A DNA stretch of 64,000 bases, taken from Torymus aiolomorphi (lineage: Eukaryota > Arthropoda > Insecta > Hymenoptera > Torymidae). The notes below the pieces were generated by a model. The model was not told the DNA's origin. It was given only the letters and a program-made list of their open reading frames with translations, and did not search any database. Positions 1 through 11,007 of the stretch are shown in pieces; position 1 is the first letter of the stretch, and the number at the start of each line of letters is the position of its first letter. Made by a program: the position numbers and the translations under genes. Location: assembly GCA_036365515.1 (NCBI GenBank), contig CM070874.1, positions 97,074,442 to 97,138,441 on the forward strand, given 5' to 3'.

Positions 1-477
1 ACCATATAATTCGTACTCTATATTTATTTTGATTTTTATGTAAAAATAATAAAATCGCTAAATTTTGGACTGGAAATACTTTTTAACACTAAATCAATCG
101 TTAATAATATGAAATTACAGCAAATCCATGTATAATAATCATATTATGGTTTTCCAACCTACTAACTCTACCAATACATAGGAACCCTAACCATCAAAAC
201 ATCGGTGAAATACATAGGGCCAAGTATTGGGACATGACGTTTAAACTGTACTAGTAGATAACCTTGAATTATTTTTATTAAAAACAATAATTATTGGGCT
301 CCTAACGACTCTAATTGAATTCGATGCATCTTAGAAGTGTCTTAAAACTTTCAAGAGTAAAGATTTACTTCAAATTTATTTAAAAATACCTAAAAGGCGA
401 GTCATGAATCCTTACGAAACCATTAAGGACCTATCATAGAAAGCCGTGATCCCCGCGAGTAGCATTTTCAAATCGTC
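1..477. other. AT-rich DNA without recognised gene
   Basis: No open frame, repeat or RNA signature was recognised here. The stretch leads into the left end of the repeat-bearing element that starts near 478. Confidence 0.5.
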
Positions 478-699
478 TTTTTAGGCACGACCGCTACTCG
501 GGAGAGCCTTATAATTTCACCAGAGTGAAAATTGTAAGAATTCAAATACTGAAAAATTAATGTGTAAAAACCATGTTCCACTCAGAGCGAGTGCGTTTTA
601 AGCGTTTTCTGAGATGTATGTATGTCTGTACGTCCGTATGTACTCAAGTTTCTCGATTATCTCAATGAATTCTTGACCGATTTCATCGGGATTGCGGGA

Positions 700-1870
700 A
701 AATACTCCTCTAATTATACCTAACTGCTGGTTCTATATTGAGATAGATCGATGAAAAATTTTTCAAATGCGAGCACAAAGAAATATCTCAAAAAATCGAT
801 TTTTAAGCCTAATGTCTAGAAAAATTAATTTTAAGCTAATATGTAGAGGTCTATCTGCTAAAACTAATTAAAATACAGCTTTTTTATGTTGAACACTTTT
901 TTGTACGAGCAATATTTGCCAAGATAATTGCGAAAAACGGCCAAAAATGGTCAAAAATGAATGATTTTCGGCTATAAATTCTCAGGATTTGATTTTATAC
1001 AAAAATGTTAAATACAAAAGTTGTAGATAATATTGAAACAAAACTTTTTCCCATTTAACAAAATCAACTCCTGACGAGCTAGACTTATAAAAACGATTTT
1101 AAACGCCAAAATACACATAAAATAAACGATTTTCGGCTATAAATTGTCAGAATTTAATTTTTCACAAACATGTTTAATGCAGAAGTTGTAGATAATCTTA
1201 AAATAAAACTTTTTCCCATTTAACATTTTTGTGTAAAACCAATTCCTGACGAATTAAACTTATAAAAACGATTTTAAACGCCTAAATATACATAAAATGG
1301 ATGATTTTCGGCTACAACTTGACAAGATTTGATTTTATACAAAAATGTTAAATGTAAAAGTTGTAGATAATATTTAAACAAAACTTTTTTCTATTTAACA
1401 TTTTCGTGTAAAATCAACTCCTGTCGAGTTAGACTTATAAAAACGATTTTAAACGTCAAAACATACATAAAATGGACGATTTTCGGCTAAAACTTGACAG
1501 GATTTGATTTTACACAAACATGTTCAATACAAAAGTTCTACATAATATTTAATCAAAACTTTTTCCCATTTAACATTTTCATATAAAATGGATTCCTGAC
1601 CGCTTAGACCTATAAAAACGATTTTTAATGCCTAAATACACCTGAAATAGTCGATTTTCGCTTATCATACAAGAATTTGACTTACAATAAAACTGTTAAA
1701 TACAAAGCATGTAGATATAGTTTAAACAAAACTTATTCCCAATTAAAATTTTTATGTACAATAATTACTGGATCATCTAAACGTATAAACATGATTTTTA
1801 ATACCCCAATACACATATAGTGAATTTTCGCTTATTATTTCACAGAATTAGATTTACACAGAAGTATTCG
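700..1870. repeat. ~175 bp tandem satellite-like array
   Basis: About five to six degenerate units are visible. Each contains CGATTTTCGGCTA (near 964, 1130, 1302, 1479, 1651 and, diverged, 1825), then a block like AGTTGTAGATAATATT, then CTTTTTCCCATTTAACA, then a CCTGACGAGTTAGACTTAT block. Spacing is about 170-178 bp. The outer units are more diverged than the inner ones. Two inverted units of the same family occur at 19990-20340. Confidence 0.85.
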
Positions 1871-2589
1871 ATACAATAGCTCTAAATAAGATGGAAAAAA
1901 TCGACATAACATTCCAAAGATAATATAATTACAAAAACATAATAATAAGATACAAAATTACATTTGATTACAATATTCAATGGGATAAACACATTGGAAA
2001 AATAATTAAAGAAACAAAATATCTATTTCCCTGTTTTCTACAAAAAGATTTTTAATAACAAATTTAAAAAATTTGATATAAGATTACCCAGCTTAACCTA
2101 CTATGTTCCCAGGACCTAAGCGATTGAACTAAAAGAATCAAAATTGTGTAATATTATATAAGTACATGTTAAAGGAATATCATATGTACAAAAAAAAACT
2201 TTTGTGTAATGTATGAGCTATAAATGTTGTAATATGGTAAATTTCAATGCATAAAGAATGCAATGTTCTAGCTGACTCAGTCTTACAGCATGTAGAAAAC
2301 TATTAAATAGGCAAGTCTCACTGGGTAGAAGTCTGAGAAATACATAATGATGTATTTTAATACAACAGATACCCTGAAGCGAGTTCTTACACCCTGACTA
2401 AACTTAGAAATTAAATAGACGAGCTAATATTACCAGGGACAACTACCTACCCTTATCTCATTTAACAGCACACACAGCACTTATATAATATTTCCCAGTT
2501 TCTATTACCTATCCCCTCACACTTTAAAGCACTAACACTCGAAGATCACTTAGAGCTGCAGAAGTTGCAAAATAGGGCTAGACGGTCTA

Positions 2590-3200
2590 GGCTGGCACTA
2601 CTCCATGGATGCCAGTCTGCTGAGAATCATCTAACAGCGATCCACTGTGTCAGTAACCACACCACCTAGGAGGAAAGTACTGACAGAGACCGTCAATTGT
2701 GTTTCAATGTCAGGGAATGCCTCAGCCTAGGGATCAGCAAAGCGCATGAACAGCAGATCAGTTCCTATTCTGGGGGACAAGCGGGGAGAGTTGAGCACCT
2801 AAAAACCACATATGACTAATAAATAGATGACTCAAAAAAAAATACCATACAAAAGAAAAGTCTGCAGCAATGGCTGTTATTCACTCACTGTACCAGCTTC
2901 CTGTAACAACTAGAGGGGAAGAACTGGTGGAGACCTTAAACCGTTGTTTCACTGAAGACGCTGAAGACACAAGCAGCAGCTTAACTGTACACATAGTCAC
3001 TAGTGTAAGAGTCAAACAAGGAAAGTTGAGCACCTAAAAACCACATATAATTACTATATAGATGACTCAGACAACATTTACACATCCAAGAAACAGTCTG
3101 CAGCAGTGCCCGTCATTTACACTACTCTCGCTGCCACAGATACCTGCAACAAGCGAAAGTACCATCAGCTCACCCATCAGAGAGGTTAGGAACGAGAAAA
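2590..3200. repeat. Triplicated ~240 bp unit
   Basis: The motif AGTCTGC recurs at 2614, 2859 and 3095. GAGTTGAGCACCTAAAAACC recurs at about 2789 and, with one change, at 3022, followed both times by a block ending ATAGATGACTCA. The GAGACC-to-GTTTCA block is repeated at 2688 and 2929. Reading frames are not conserved between units, so this is best read as noncoding tandem duplication. Confidence 0.7.
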
Positions 3201-3939
3201 TGCTTACTAAATCTGCTCTCGCCGCTGACACACTGCCTTCCCATCTCCGACGAATCATCGACAATCGACGAACACGATGAAAGGGCGAACACGATTCACC
3301 AGGGCGGCGTACTACAGCAGCTACAGTCATCGCTGGGGACGCCGGGAGCCAGACGATTCGATTGTTGACAACACACACCATGGACACATGTGCGCCACGG
3401 CTGACGGCACGCCGCACTACTCAGCAGTAGCAGAAAGCGCGCGCGATCATATATATAGATATATCTTATACCTCGCGGTCGCACGAGTTGCATGTGTTTT
3501 TCCGCTTTTCTTGGTGTGCGAACGCAGCCTACCCGAGGCACGGTATAGTATAGTATACATAGGTCCGGAAAGTGTGTACGACCGTGAGTCGAGGTACCTA
3601 GCGTAGCCGTTACGACTGCTGCAGTATAAGTATTCATGCACGCAGGTCACAGGGCTAAGCCAGATTGCCGTTGCCGAATGCATCAGTATTGAGCATTCTC
3701 CTTCTGTTTTTCTTCTTTTCGCGGTATTAGTGTATATATATGCATATGTGCGCAAGTATTTTTTTGTAATTGAGATTGTATAGGTATATGTAGTTAGGAA
3801 CACCCGTGAGTCCGTGAGCAGCTAGCTTTTTATTATTATTATATATTTAATTTTTTTTTTTATTATAAATATCGAAAGTGTTGCAATTTTCGCTTTTATA
3901 AAAATACAAGGTTCTCCTGAGTATTGCGGTCGTGCCTAT

Positions 3940-3964
3940 TATGTAAAAACGAAGTTTTTACATA
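3940..3964. other. Perfect hairpin with GAA triloop
   Basis: TATGTAAAAAC and its exact complement GTTTTTACATA flank the trinucleotide GAA, giving an 11 bp stem closed by C-G. It sits just outside the right inverted repeat of the element above and may be its 3' terminal hairpin. Confidence 0.8.
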
Positions 3965-4023
3965 GGGAGGGGGCGGGTGACGAGCGAAGCGAGGAGCAGG
4001 TGTGTGTGGGGGCGGAGGGGATG

Positions 4024-4040
4024 GCGTGCCGAAGGCACGC
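4024..4040. other. Second GAA-triloop hairpin
   Basis: GCGTGCC and GGCACGC flank GAA, giving a perfect 7 bp stem. It lies about 60 bp past the previous hairpin. Between them is GAGCGAAGCGAG, which contains the very stable mini-hairpin sequence GCGAAGC. Confidence 0.75.
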
Positions 4041-4556
4041 TGGTTAAGTATTAAATTTTCACTAAGAGTAATAATACTATTTAAACAATAAGCATTAATT
4101 ATTTTAGAATCATCTTATAGAATAAAATATTATCCAACTACTACACATTCTTTAAAGTAATTGAATATTTATCTAGATGGCCACATTCTGGGCACTGGCT
4201 ACTCATTGGTACTTTTACCTTATTTGAGATATTTTTTTTCCAGAAAACATGGCAAGTAAAATTTTCGTTCTTAAAAATTATTTCATTAAATGCGCTAATT
4301 TTATAAGTACTGTAATATTTTGGATAACATTTGGTTAGTTAAGAATATTTTGAGTAAATTAATTCACTGAAAATTAATTAATTAAATACATGGTTATATT
4401 TATTTTATAGTCAAAGTAATCGATATTCAAATAAAATGTATAATTTAAATCAATCACAGTCAAGATTGACTTTTCTTAAGAATGAGGAAGAATCAACAAT
4501 AATTATCGTTGTGCGCGCAAGTTCGATTTCCGAAATATACATATTCCCATTTCCAT
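4041..4556. other. AT-rich spacer, nothing recognised
   Basis: AT-rich sequence with no supported gene or repeat, lying between the GAA-hairpin cluster and the first giant palindrome. Confidence 0.4.
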
Positions 4557-5093
4557 GAGATAGTCAATGTATGATAAATAAAGTGTATTTATAACATGAC
4601 TAAAATAACTTTTTTCACAAAATGGCGATATTTTAGAAACTAGATATTGTCACTACAAATAATTGTTGATAAATCACTGGGATCTTTTTTTTTCTCAACC
4701 AATTTTAGTTTTCAAGATCTCATTTTGCTTCTTAAGAAATTTCATGGGGACTTGCCGAAGGAAAAATTAAAAATTATTCAAAACTCAGAAAGTTATGACC
4801 AATTAAAAGAATATTTTGTTTTAACGACGTACATGAATTTATGAACAATTATCTATAACTTTCTGAGTTTTGAATAATTTTTAATTTTTCCTTCGGCAAG
4901 TTCCCATGAAATTTCTTAAGGAGCAAATTGAGACCTTGAAAACTAAAATTGGTTGAGAAACAAAAAAGATTCCAGTGATTTATCAACAATTGTTTGTAGT
5001 GACGATATCTAGTTTCTAGAAAATCGTCATTTTGTGAAAAAAGTTATTTTAGTCATGTTAAATACGCTTTATTTATAATACATGGACTATCTC
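4557..5093. repeat. Giant palindrome 1 (foldback, ~240 bp arms)
   Basis: The left arm (4557-4797) is repeated in inverted, near-identical form on the right (4855-5093) around a ~57 bp loop. Examples are ACATGACTAAAATAACTTTT near 4594 and its complement near 5056. A short open frame at 4647-4844 is a by-product of the arm. A diverged relative of the arm seems to lie at 17360-17560 (shared TATAACTTT, GTTTT and GAGACTTTGAAAA blocks). It is likely a non-autonomous hairpin transposon, and a transcript would fold into long dsRNA. Confidence 0.85.
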
Positions 5094-5372
5094 TATCATT
5101 TTAAATAAATAAATCACATTACAACTATGGTTTTTTTAAATTTTAGGTAACTTCTACATTTAGCACTGCTTTGACTAGGGAGTCCGAGGAGAACTACCTT
5201 AAATCGTTTATGTTTATCTTCTCCCCTTCGGGCTTGGGTTGCAATTTAGAATTTGGGTTTTGTAGCTTTGAGTTTAAAATTCCGTTCATTTGCGTGTAAT
5301 TAGATAAAGAGTTCGACCGAGCGGCGATTGTCAGGCCGCTCGGCCGTTGTCGGATTATTGCGGGAGAAGCAA
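5094..5372. other. Spacer with a small GC-rich hairpin
   Basis: Between palindromes 1 and 2. It contains GAGCGGC and GCCGCTC about 10 bp apart (5320-5345), a small stem-loop. No gene is supported. Confidence 0.5.
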
Positions 5373-6069
5373 TTAAGGACGTTCTCCGGGTCGAAACAGC
5401 AATTTCAGTTTTTATATTTTTAAATAATGTTTTATTAATTTGATAATCCAAGAGTAAGTACATGTAACAAATATATACTTGAAAGAACATAAGACAATTT
5501 TTTTCAGACAAATTCAGGCAGTAGTCACTATGCTATTGTTACAATTAAAGACAAAAACTTCAATAAGTTCTTTAAATTTTTTTTATTTTTTATCCAATCT
5601 TAACGAAATAAAGCTTATTTTGTTCGTTAAGAAATTTTAGAGAGAGTATCGATGAGAAAATTTATTATACGAGTTACCAGTACGGCGCAATATCAATTTG
5701 TTTAAGAAAGTTTTGATGAAAACTTGACATTTTTTTCTTAAACAAATTGATATTGCGCCGTACTGGTAACTCGTATCATAAATTTTCTCATCGATACTCT
5801 CTCTAAAATTTCTTAACGAACAAAATAAGCTTTATTTCGTTAAGATCGGATAAAAAATAAAAAAATTTAAAGAACTTATTGAAGTTTTTGTCTTTAATTG
5901 TAACAATACCATAGTGACTATTGCCTGAATTTGTCTGAAAAAAATTTTCTTATGTTCTTTCAAGCATATATTTGTTACATGTACTTACTCTTGGATTATC
6001 AAATTAATAAAACATTATATACAAATATAAAAACTAAAATTGCTGTTTCGACCCGGAGAACGTCCTTAA
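5373..6069. repeat. Giant palindrome 2 (foldback, ~337 bp arms)
   Basis: The left arm (5373-5709) and right arm (5733-6069) are near-identical inverted copies around a 23 bp spacer. The outer ends are TTAAGGACGTTCTCC and its complement. The arms differ at only a few sites, so the palindrome is young or kept homogeneous. Two opposite-facing open frames starting with the same residues (MSEKN) are the same arm sequence read twice, not genes. Confidence 0.92.
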
Positions 6070-6847
6070 ACAGACGGCAAGCCCGCGGCGCGCCGGGGCT
6101 GCCGTGCCGAGCTCAGCTCCAGATGTTCGGTGCACGCGCACTGAGCCGCCGAGCAGTCGTCTTCCCCCGCCCCGCACCATGTGCACGTTTCAACGACCAA
6201 TCAGGAAATTGTGGACATGTTTCGATACTTTGGCCGCGAGAGGTAGCAGCGCGCCGCGCGCAGAAGTCTGTTTCACTTTTTTCCGGGGCGCTGGTAATCT
6301 CTCTATTCATCTCTGGTTCTGCTCTGCTCTGCTCTGCACTGCATGCTCTGCGTTACCAGCTCCTAAGCATCTTTCTAGCAGTAATTACTTAACATAAATG
6401 TACATTAATGTATCGCATAAGTCATTTTCACACTTGTCAATGCGTACACTTATGCAAAAACAATTTGTTATAGAAAAATAAAAATAATGAATGTACCATA
6501 TTTAAAAATGGTAAATACGCTACTGGAGTTTCTTCTGTTAAAAGCTTCTATTTAATTTCATTTCATAATTTTTTTATTACAAATTATTCTCAGAGTTACT
6601 TGCATTATTTTTTGTAAAAAAAATTTCAATTTAATTTATTCAACAACTGGTTTGTTTGCTGATTTACTGCACCAATTTTATGACGGTCCGAAAATACGCG
6701 GTTCTTTAAACGACAAACATTAACCACACAAACTTTATAGAACGACACGATGTGCTGTAGCACGACGACACGAGTACGCTGGAATCAGACCATTTCGTTG
6801 TCGTCATGGTGGCACTACTGTAGTGTACGTGTACTTACCTAGATGAT
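6070..6847. other. GC-rich patch then AT-rich DNA
   Basis: 6070-6370 is GC-rich with short open frames that show no recognisable domain. 6400-6847 is AT-rich. Nothing else is supported. Confidence 0.4.
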
Positions 6848-7032
6848 GCTGATTTTTTAGTTAGAAAATGGCTAGTAAGAGGCTTGCTAATATGGCGAGG
6901 AGTGAGAAAGACTTTGTATCCCCGTTTGTAAACGAATTAAATACCAATAATTCCTGTTTGTGTTTTGGTTAACTATCTTTTTTTAATATTTGGGTTTAAA
7001 TACATGAATAGATTACAGAGAAAATTTAGTAA
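6848..7032 (+). mobile_element. Family A repeat, left fragment split by solo LTR
   Basis: Sequence from about 6848 matches a family seen at 47340-47420 and, inverted, at 39480-39600. Shared text includes AAATGGCTAGTA, GAGGCTTGCT/GAAGGCCTGCT and AGGAGTGAGA. It stops at the solo LTR and resumes at 11777, where the joined host sequence again follows the 47.6 kb copy down to the terminal ATTTCTACCAGGG. The left end of this copy is missing. Confidence 0.65.
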
Positions 7033-8354
7033 TGTAACGGGATGGCTTCTGGGGGAATCTCAAAAAGCCACAGGGCAGCGATGCTCTAGAACACGGCGCC
7101 CCGGGTGTCAGACTAAAATGACTTGCCCAGGGATCTGCTCCTGGAATCCCGAAAACAACGCGAAGGTCGCACGCGAACTTCGCTTTCCAACTAATTGGAT
7201 CGCTGAGTGAAAAGCGCGCGCTCGAAGAGTAAAGCGCGCGGCCACTAGACTCAGATATGAAAACGACCGGCGGAGTCGTTTTCCCGCGGAGGCGGCGGTA
7301 TCCGGGAGAAGGTTAGGTTAGGTCAGAGAAAGAAGAATAGTCTCAGTTACATAAAAGACAATAACAAGATCTATTCCAACAATCCTTATACATAAATACG
7401 CGTCGCGTTGCGCGCTGACAAGAAGACGGGATTCGCCGCTCGATGCGGGCGGATCAATGTATTTATTTTCGCTGGGCCGGTGAACGCACCACCGGCCGCT
7501 CGCCGCTGCGAGCCGAAAATACAGAAATGGATCGCTGCGCGGGAAGTACAGAGAGGCTTACCGGGAGAGGAGTGCACTCCCCTCGTCGCTCGCTCACGAA
7601 TCCGCTCCTGCGTCAGGCCTTATCCTCCGGTCGACTTCGGAGTGTTCAGGCCGAGTCCTAAGATCCAGCCTTCATCTGCAGACGCTTCGGACCCCAGGAG
7701 TGGCTCGGATTGTTCACGTGCGCTGTTCTCCGTGGACGGTACGTGGACGGGCGCTGCGCTGTACCGGTGTATCGCACGGTGACCGTTTTCTCCGGACTAG
7801 GGTAGCTGTCCGTATTTGTGTGCCTGTCCATATTTGTGTGCCCTATTATTAAAACACATCCTAGAAATGAATGAGTTAAAAAATAACACTAAAATATTTT
7901 TTTTTCATAAAGTATAGTTAATTAAGTTTAAATAAAATTAATTATTTAATTAGTTTACATTTATTATAACATTAAAAAAGAACTTTCAAAAATATGTTTC
8001 ACGATTTGCGGAGTTTCACGGTGTTTCCTTGTTCAAACATGCTAAGAAATGACAATTTTAAAAGTAACATTAAATAATGTTTCGAAGGGATTTTAATATG
8101 GGATACAATTGATTACATCATAAAATAATGTTATGTTATATAATAAACCTTAATATAAAGGTTTTCTATTGATTTTAATATTTAATTAATGGTGTCTACT
8201 AATACGGCAGTGAAAAACGACTTGTCCAGATTTGCATGTGCTCGTATCGGCGCTTGAACTCTCTGGTTAGGCTAGGTTGTCGGCGCGAAAACGCTTGTTC
8301 ATCGCATTGACGACCTTTAGCAGTTTTACGTCTGAGCAGCAATTTTCTAATTCG

Positions 8355-8433
8355 GTAAGTTTAATTTTACATTAAAATAACTGAAATTTACTTTTAAACA
8401 CTGTACTAATTAAATATTAAATTATGTTTTTAG
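8355..8433 (+). other. 5' UTR intron of the transposase gene
   Basis: GTAAGT at 8355 and TTTTTAG ending at 8433 fit a short insect intron just before the start codon. It explains why the upstream in-frame ATG at 8424 is probably intronic and why the ATG at 8445 is preferred. Confidence 0.6.
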
Positions 8434-8444
8434 TAAAGGACAAA

Positions 8445-10904
8445 ATGAGTGCTCCGAAAAAAAGGAAAGTTTATAGTGAAGAGGTTATGCAGCAGGCTTT
8501 GGATGCAGTACATTCGGGAACTCCTCTTAATGCTGTCAGTAGGGCATTCAACGTTCCAAGATCTTCATTGCACAGTAAGGTGACTAAAAAATATAGTAAG
8601 AGTACCACTGGGCCTCCCACAATTTTCAGTGATGAAGAGGAAAATGCTCTGGCAAATTGGATTTTACAAATGTCTCAGAGAGGCTGTCCTATCACTAAAG
8701 AACATTTAATTAATAGTGTTGCAATTGTAATCAAGAAAACTGGTAAACAAACTCCCTTTATCGATGGTCGACCAGGAAGACACTGGTATGAAGGGTTTTT
8801 GAAGCGACATTCCCAAATTAAGAAGAGGTTGTGTGAAAATGTGACGTTGTCAAGAGCATTGGTGTCAGAGAACATTATTAGGAAGTGGTTTCAATACATA
8901 AAAGATTTTTTAGAAAAAGAAGACATAATTAATATTGATGGATCAAGAATTTTCAATACTGATGAAACATCTGTCCTTTTAAATCCCAAAGCAGGCAATG
9001 TACTTGCCAAAAAAGGGAGTAAAAATGTATACAACATTGTAAATAATAACGAAAAGGAAAATCTCACAGTATTAGTGACTACAAATGTTGTTGGACAGTT
9101 AGCACCATCGCTAATATTAATGAAGTACAAAAGAGTACCTGCAACTTTGTATTCAAGTTTACCACACAACTTTTTTATTGGTGCGAGTGATAGTGGATGG
9201 ATGACAGCAGAACTCTTCTATGAATACATAGCTAACAGATTCTATCCATGGATTGTCAAGATCAAGATCAAGCTGCCTGTCATTCTCTACCTTGATGGAC
9301 ATGTTTCACACCTCAGCGAACCTCTAAGTAAGTTCTGCCATGAGAACAAAATTCATCTAATAGCTTTACCTCCAAACGCTACCCATATTATGCAGCCGCT
9401 GGATGTAAGCTTCTTTGCTGCTTTTAAATCCATGTACAAAAAGCACCTCAACTTGTATAGAGTCGAAAAAGAAATTTTAAGCGTAAAGAAAGAAGATTTT
9501 GGTATGCTAGTTAATAAAGTATTCAAAGATATGAATATGACTGAAATTTCATTAAATGGCTTCAGAGTTTGTGGTCTTTATCCTTTTGATGCTGACGGAG
9601 TGGATTATTCCAAAATTTTTATTCGAACACAACCAAGTAATGGGGAGTCAACGGAGAATCTACAAAATCAAACAAATGTACCAGATACGTTGTCAATTGC
9701 ACTTAAGGGCATTGAAGAATACATTGAAGAATCCACTTTAAAAGTTTTTAAAGAAACTAGTTCTGGGGAATGGACAGGTCCAAGTGAGGATAAGAATCTT
9801 TTTTACTTATGGAGCAACATAAAAAATGCCTACACTTATTCTATAAATTCTTCTGCAAGTTCTATGAATTTTGGAGCATCTATTTCTGAGGTTTGTATGT
9901 CATTTATTATTTCTTATTGATTCTTTTTATTTAAATACAATGTAGTAATAAAAAATGTTATATTCACAGAAAACTGATGAGGTATTCACATTTCCATGTG
10001 AAATTGATCTATCAGGTATCTTGTTCGACAAGCAAAGCCAACCAGATGACCCTTTGCTTGAACCTTCATACAGCCAGGATAAAAATTTGAGTGTCGATGA
10101 ACTACTCAAAGAAAATATTAATCCAACGCTGGACAACTGTTCGAATACAACTAAAGTAATTTAATTATACTCTAGGATTTATTTTCATTATATCATTTTT
10201 AATCTCATAGGAATTGTTTATTTCTAAATCAATTTAATGTACAATTAATTTTTTACCTTAAGTTTACTGATTTTTTATACAGATTTTGCGTAGGGGTAAC
10301 TGTGGGACCATTTTATATGACTCGTGATTTTTACAATTAATATGACTTTTTACAGGTTTTAGTTATAAGTAATAATATTAACAGCCAAGAAACGTATACA
10401 GATACGGATATACATTTCAAGGTTTATGTAGATGAGAACACGGAAAATATACCTAATGAAGTTTTAGAAAATGTAAGTAATATGAGTTCAGAGGAAGTTC
10501 AAAACGAAAACTCATGTAATGTATTACATGAAATTCAAAATTTAAAAAAAAGCAAATTGATGAATAGACCAACATCTTCTCAACAATTTGGAGACTATGA
10601 CTACTGGCCTGAAGACAAAAATGCCACAAAGAAAAGAAAAGTCAAGTCAGATAAAGAAAAAGTACCAAAAATTTTATCTTCAACGGAAGCTCGTACATTT
10701 TTTACCATTAAAAAAGAAAAAAAAGAGAACGAAGAAAAAGAAAAAGAGTTGAGAAAGTTAGAAAGGGAAGAGAAAAGTAAGCTCAATAAAGAGTTAAAAG
10801 TAAGAAAAGCAGCTGAAAGGCGCAAGAGAATTGAAGATGCTGCGGAAAATAAAATTAAGAAAGTAACAAAGCAAAAGAAAAAAAAAACAACCTTGTATTC
10901 ATAA
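8445..10904 (+). CDS. pogo/Tigger-like transposase (HTH_psq, DDE_1)
   Basis: It catalyses cut-and-paste transposition of its own element in the nucleus. Coding exons are 8445-9890, 9970-10155 and 10356-10904, with GT-AG introns all in phase 0, giving about 726 residues. The N-terminus has a basic PKKRKV nuclear-localisation-like patch, then a Psq-type helix-turn-helix (about residues 10-50) and a CENP-B-like HTH region (about 60-135). The DDE_1 core shows the catalytic aspartates D173 (NTDET), D284 (YLDGH) and D320 (QPLDVS), the last two separated by 35 residues as in pogo. The C-terminal third is acidic and then a strongly Lys/Glu-rich coiled coil (about 655-726), longer than in typical Tigger proteins. 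No stop or frameshift is seen, so the copy may be functional. Family assignment is secure. The exact splice pattern is inferred from consensus sites and phase. Confidence 0.9.
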
Positions 10905-11001
10905 AAAATCTTTAGAATAATGTATTTATCTACTTATTTAAATTTATAAGAACCCTGTAAAGAGTTCTGTAATTTATCTACCTAATTTTATATTTATTTA
11001 A

Positions 11002-11007
11002 AATAAA
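11002..11007 (+). terminator. Polyadenylation signal of transposase gene
   Basis: AATAAA lies about 100 bp after the stop codon at 10904. Confidence 0.5.

Larger units (their letters stand above)
478..3964. mobile_element. Helentron/HINE-like non-autonomous element, copy 1
   Basis: An inverted repeat pair bounds this interval. The left copy (about 478-520) begins TTTTTAGGCACGACCGC and the right copy (about 3908-3938) reads GCGGTCGTGCCTA, with neighbouring bases also matching. Inside lie a ~175 bp tandem array on the left and a triplicated ~240 bp unit on the right. A perfect 11 bp hairpin with a GAA loop (3940-3964) follows the right repeat by one or two bases. Sub-terminal inverted repeats, internal minisatellite and a 3' hairpin are hallmarks of non-autonomous Helentrons (HINE/DINE-1). 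A second copy at 18.3-20.4 kb has the same end repeats and the same internal satellite. No transposase is encoded. The class is an inference, since TIR elements or foldback elements could also look like this, and the outermost ends are not fixed. Confidence 0.5.

Noticed and set aside
5194..6392. Two frames with the same N-terminus facing opposite ways
   Set aside because: They are the two arms of giant palindrome 2 read in each direction.
7315..7326. GGTTAGGTTAGG as telomeric repeat
   Set aside because: Only two units, located inside the solo LTR.
8424..8444. Upstream ATG of the transposase
   Set aside because: It falls across a likely intron acceptor (TTTTTAG at 8427-8433); the next ATG gives the conserved start.
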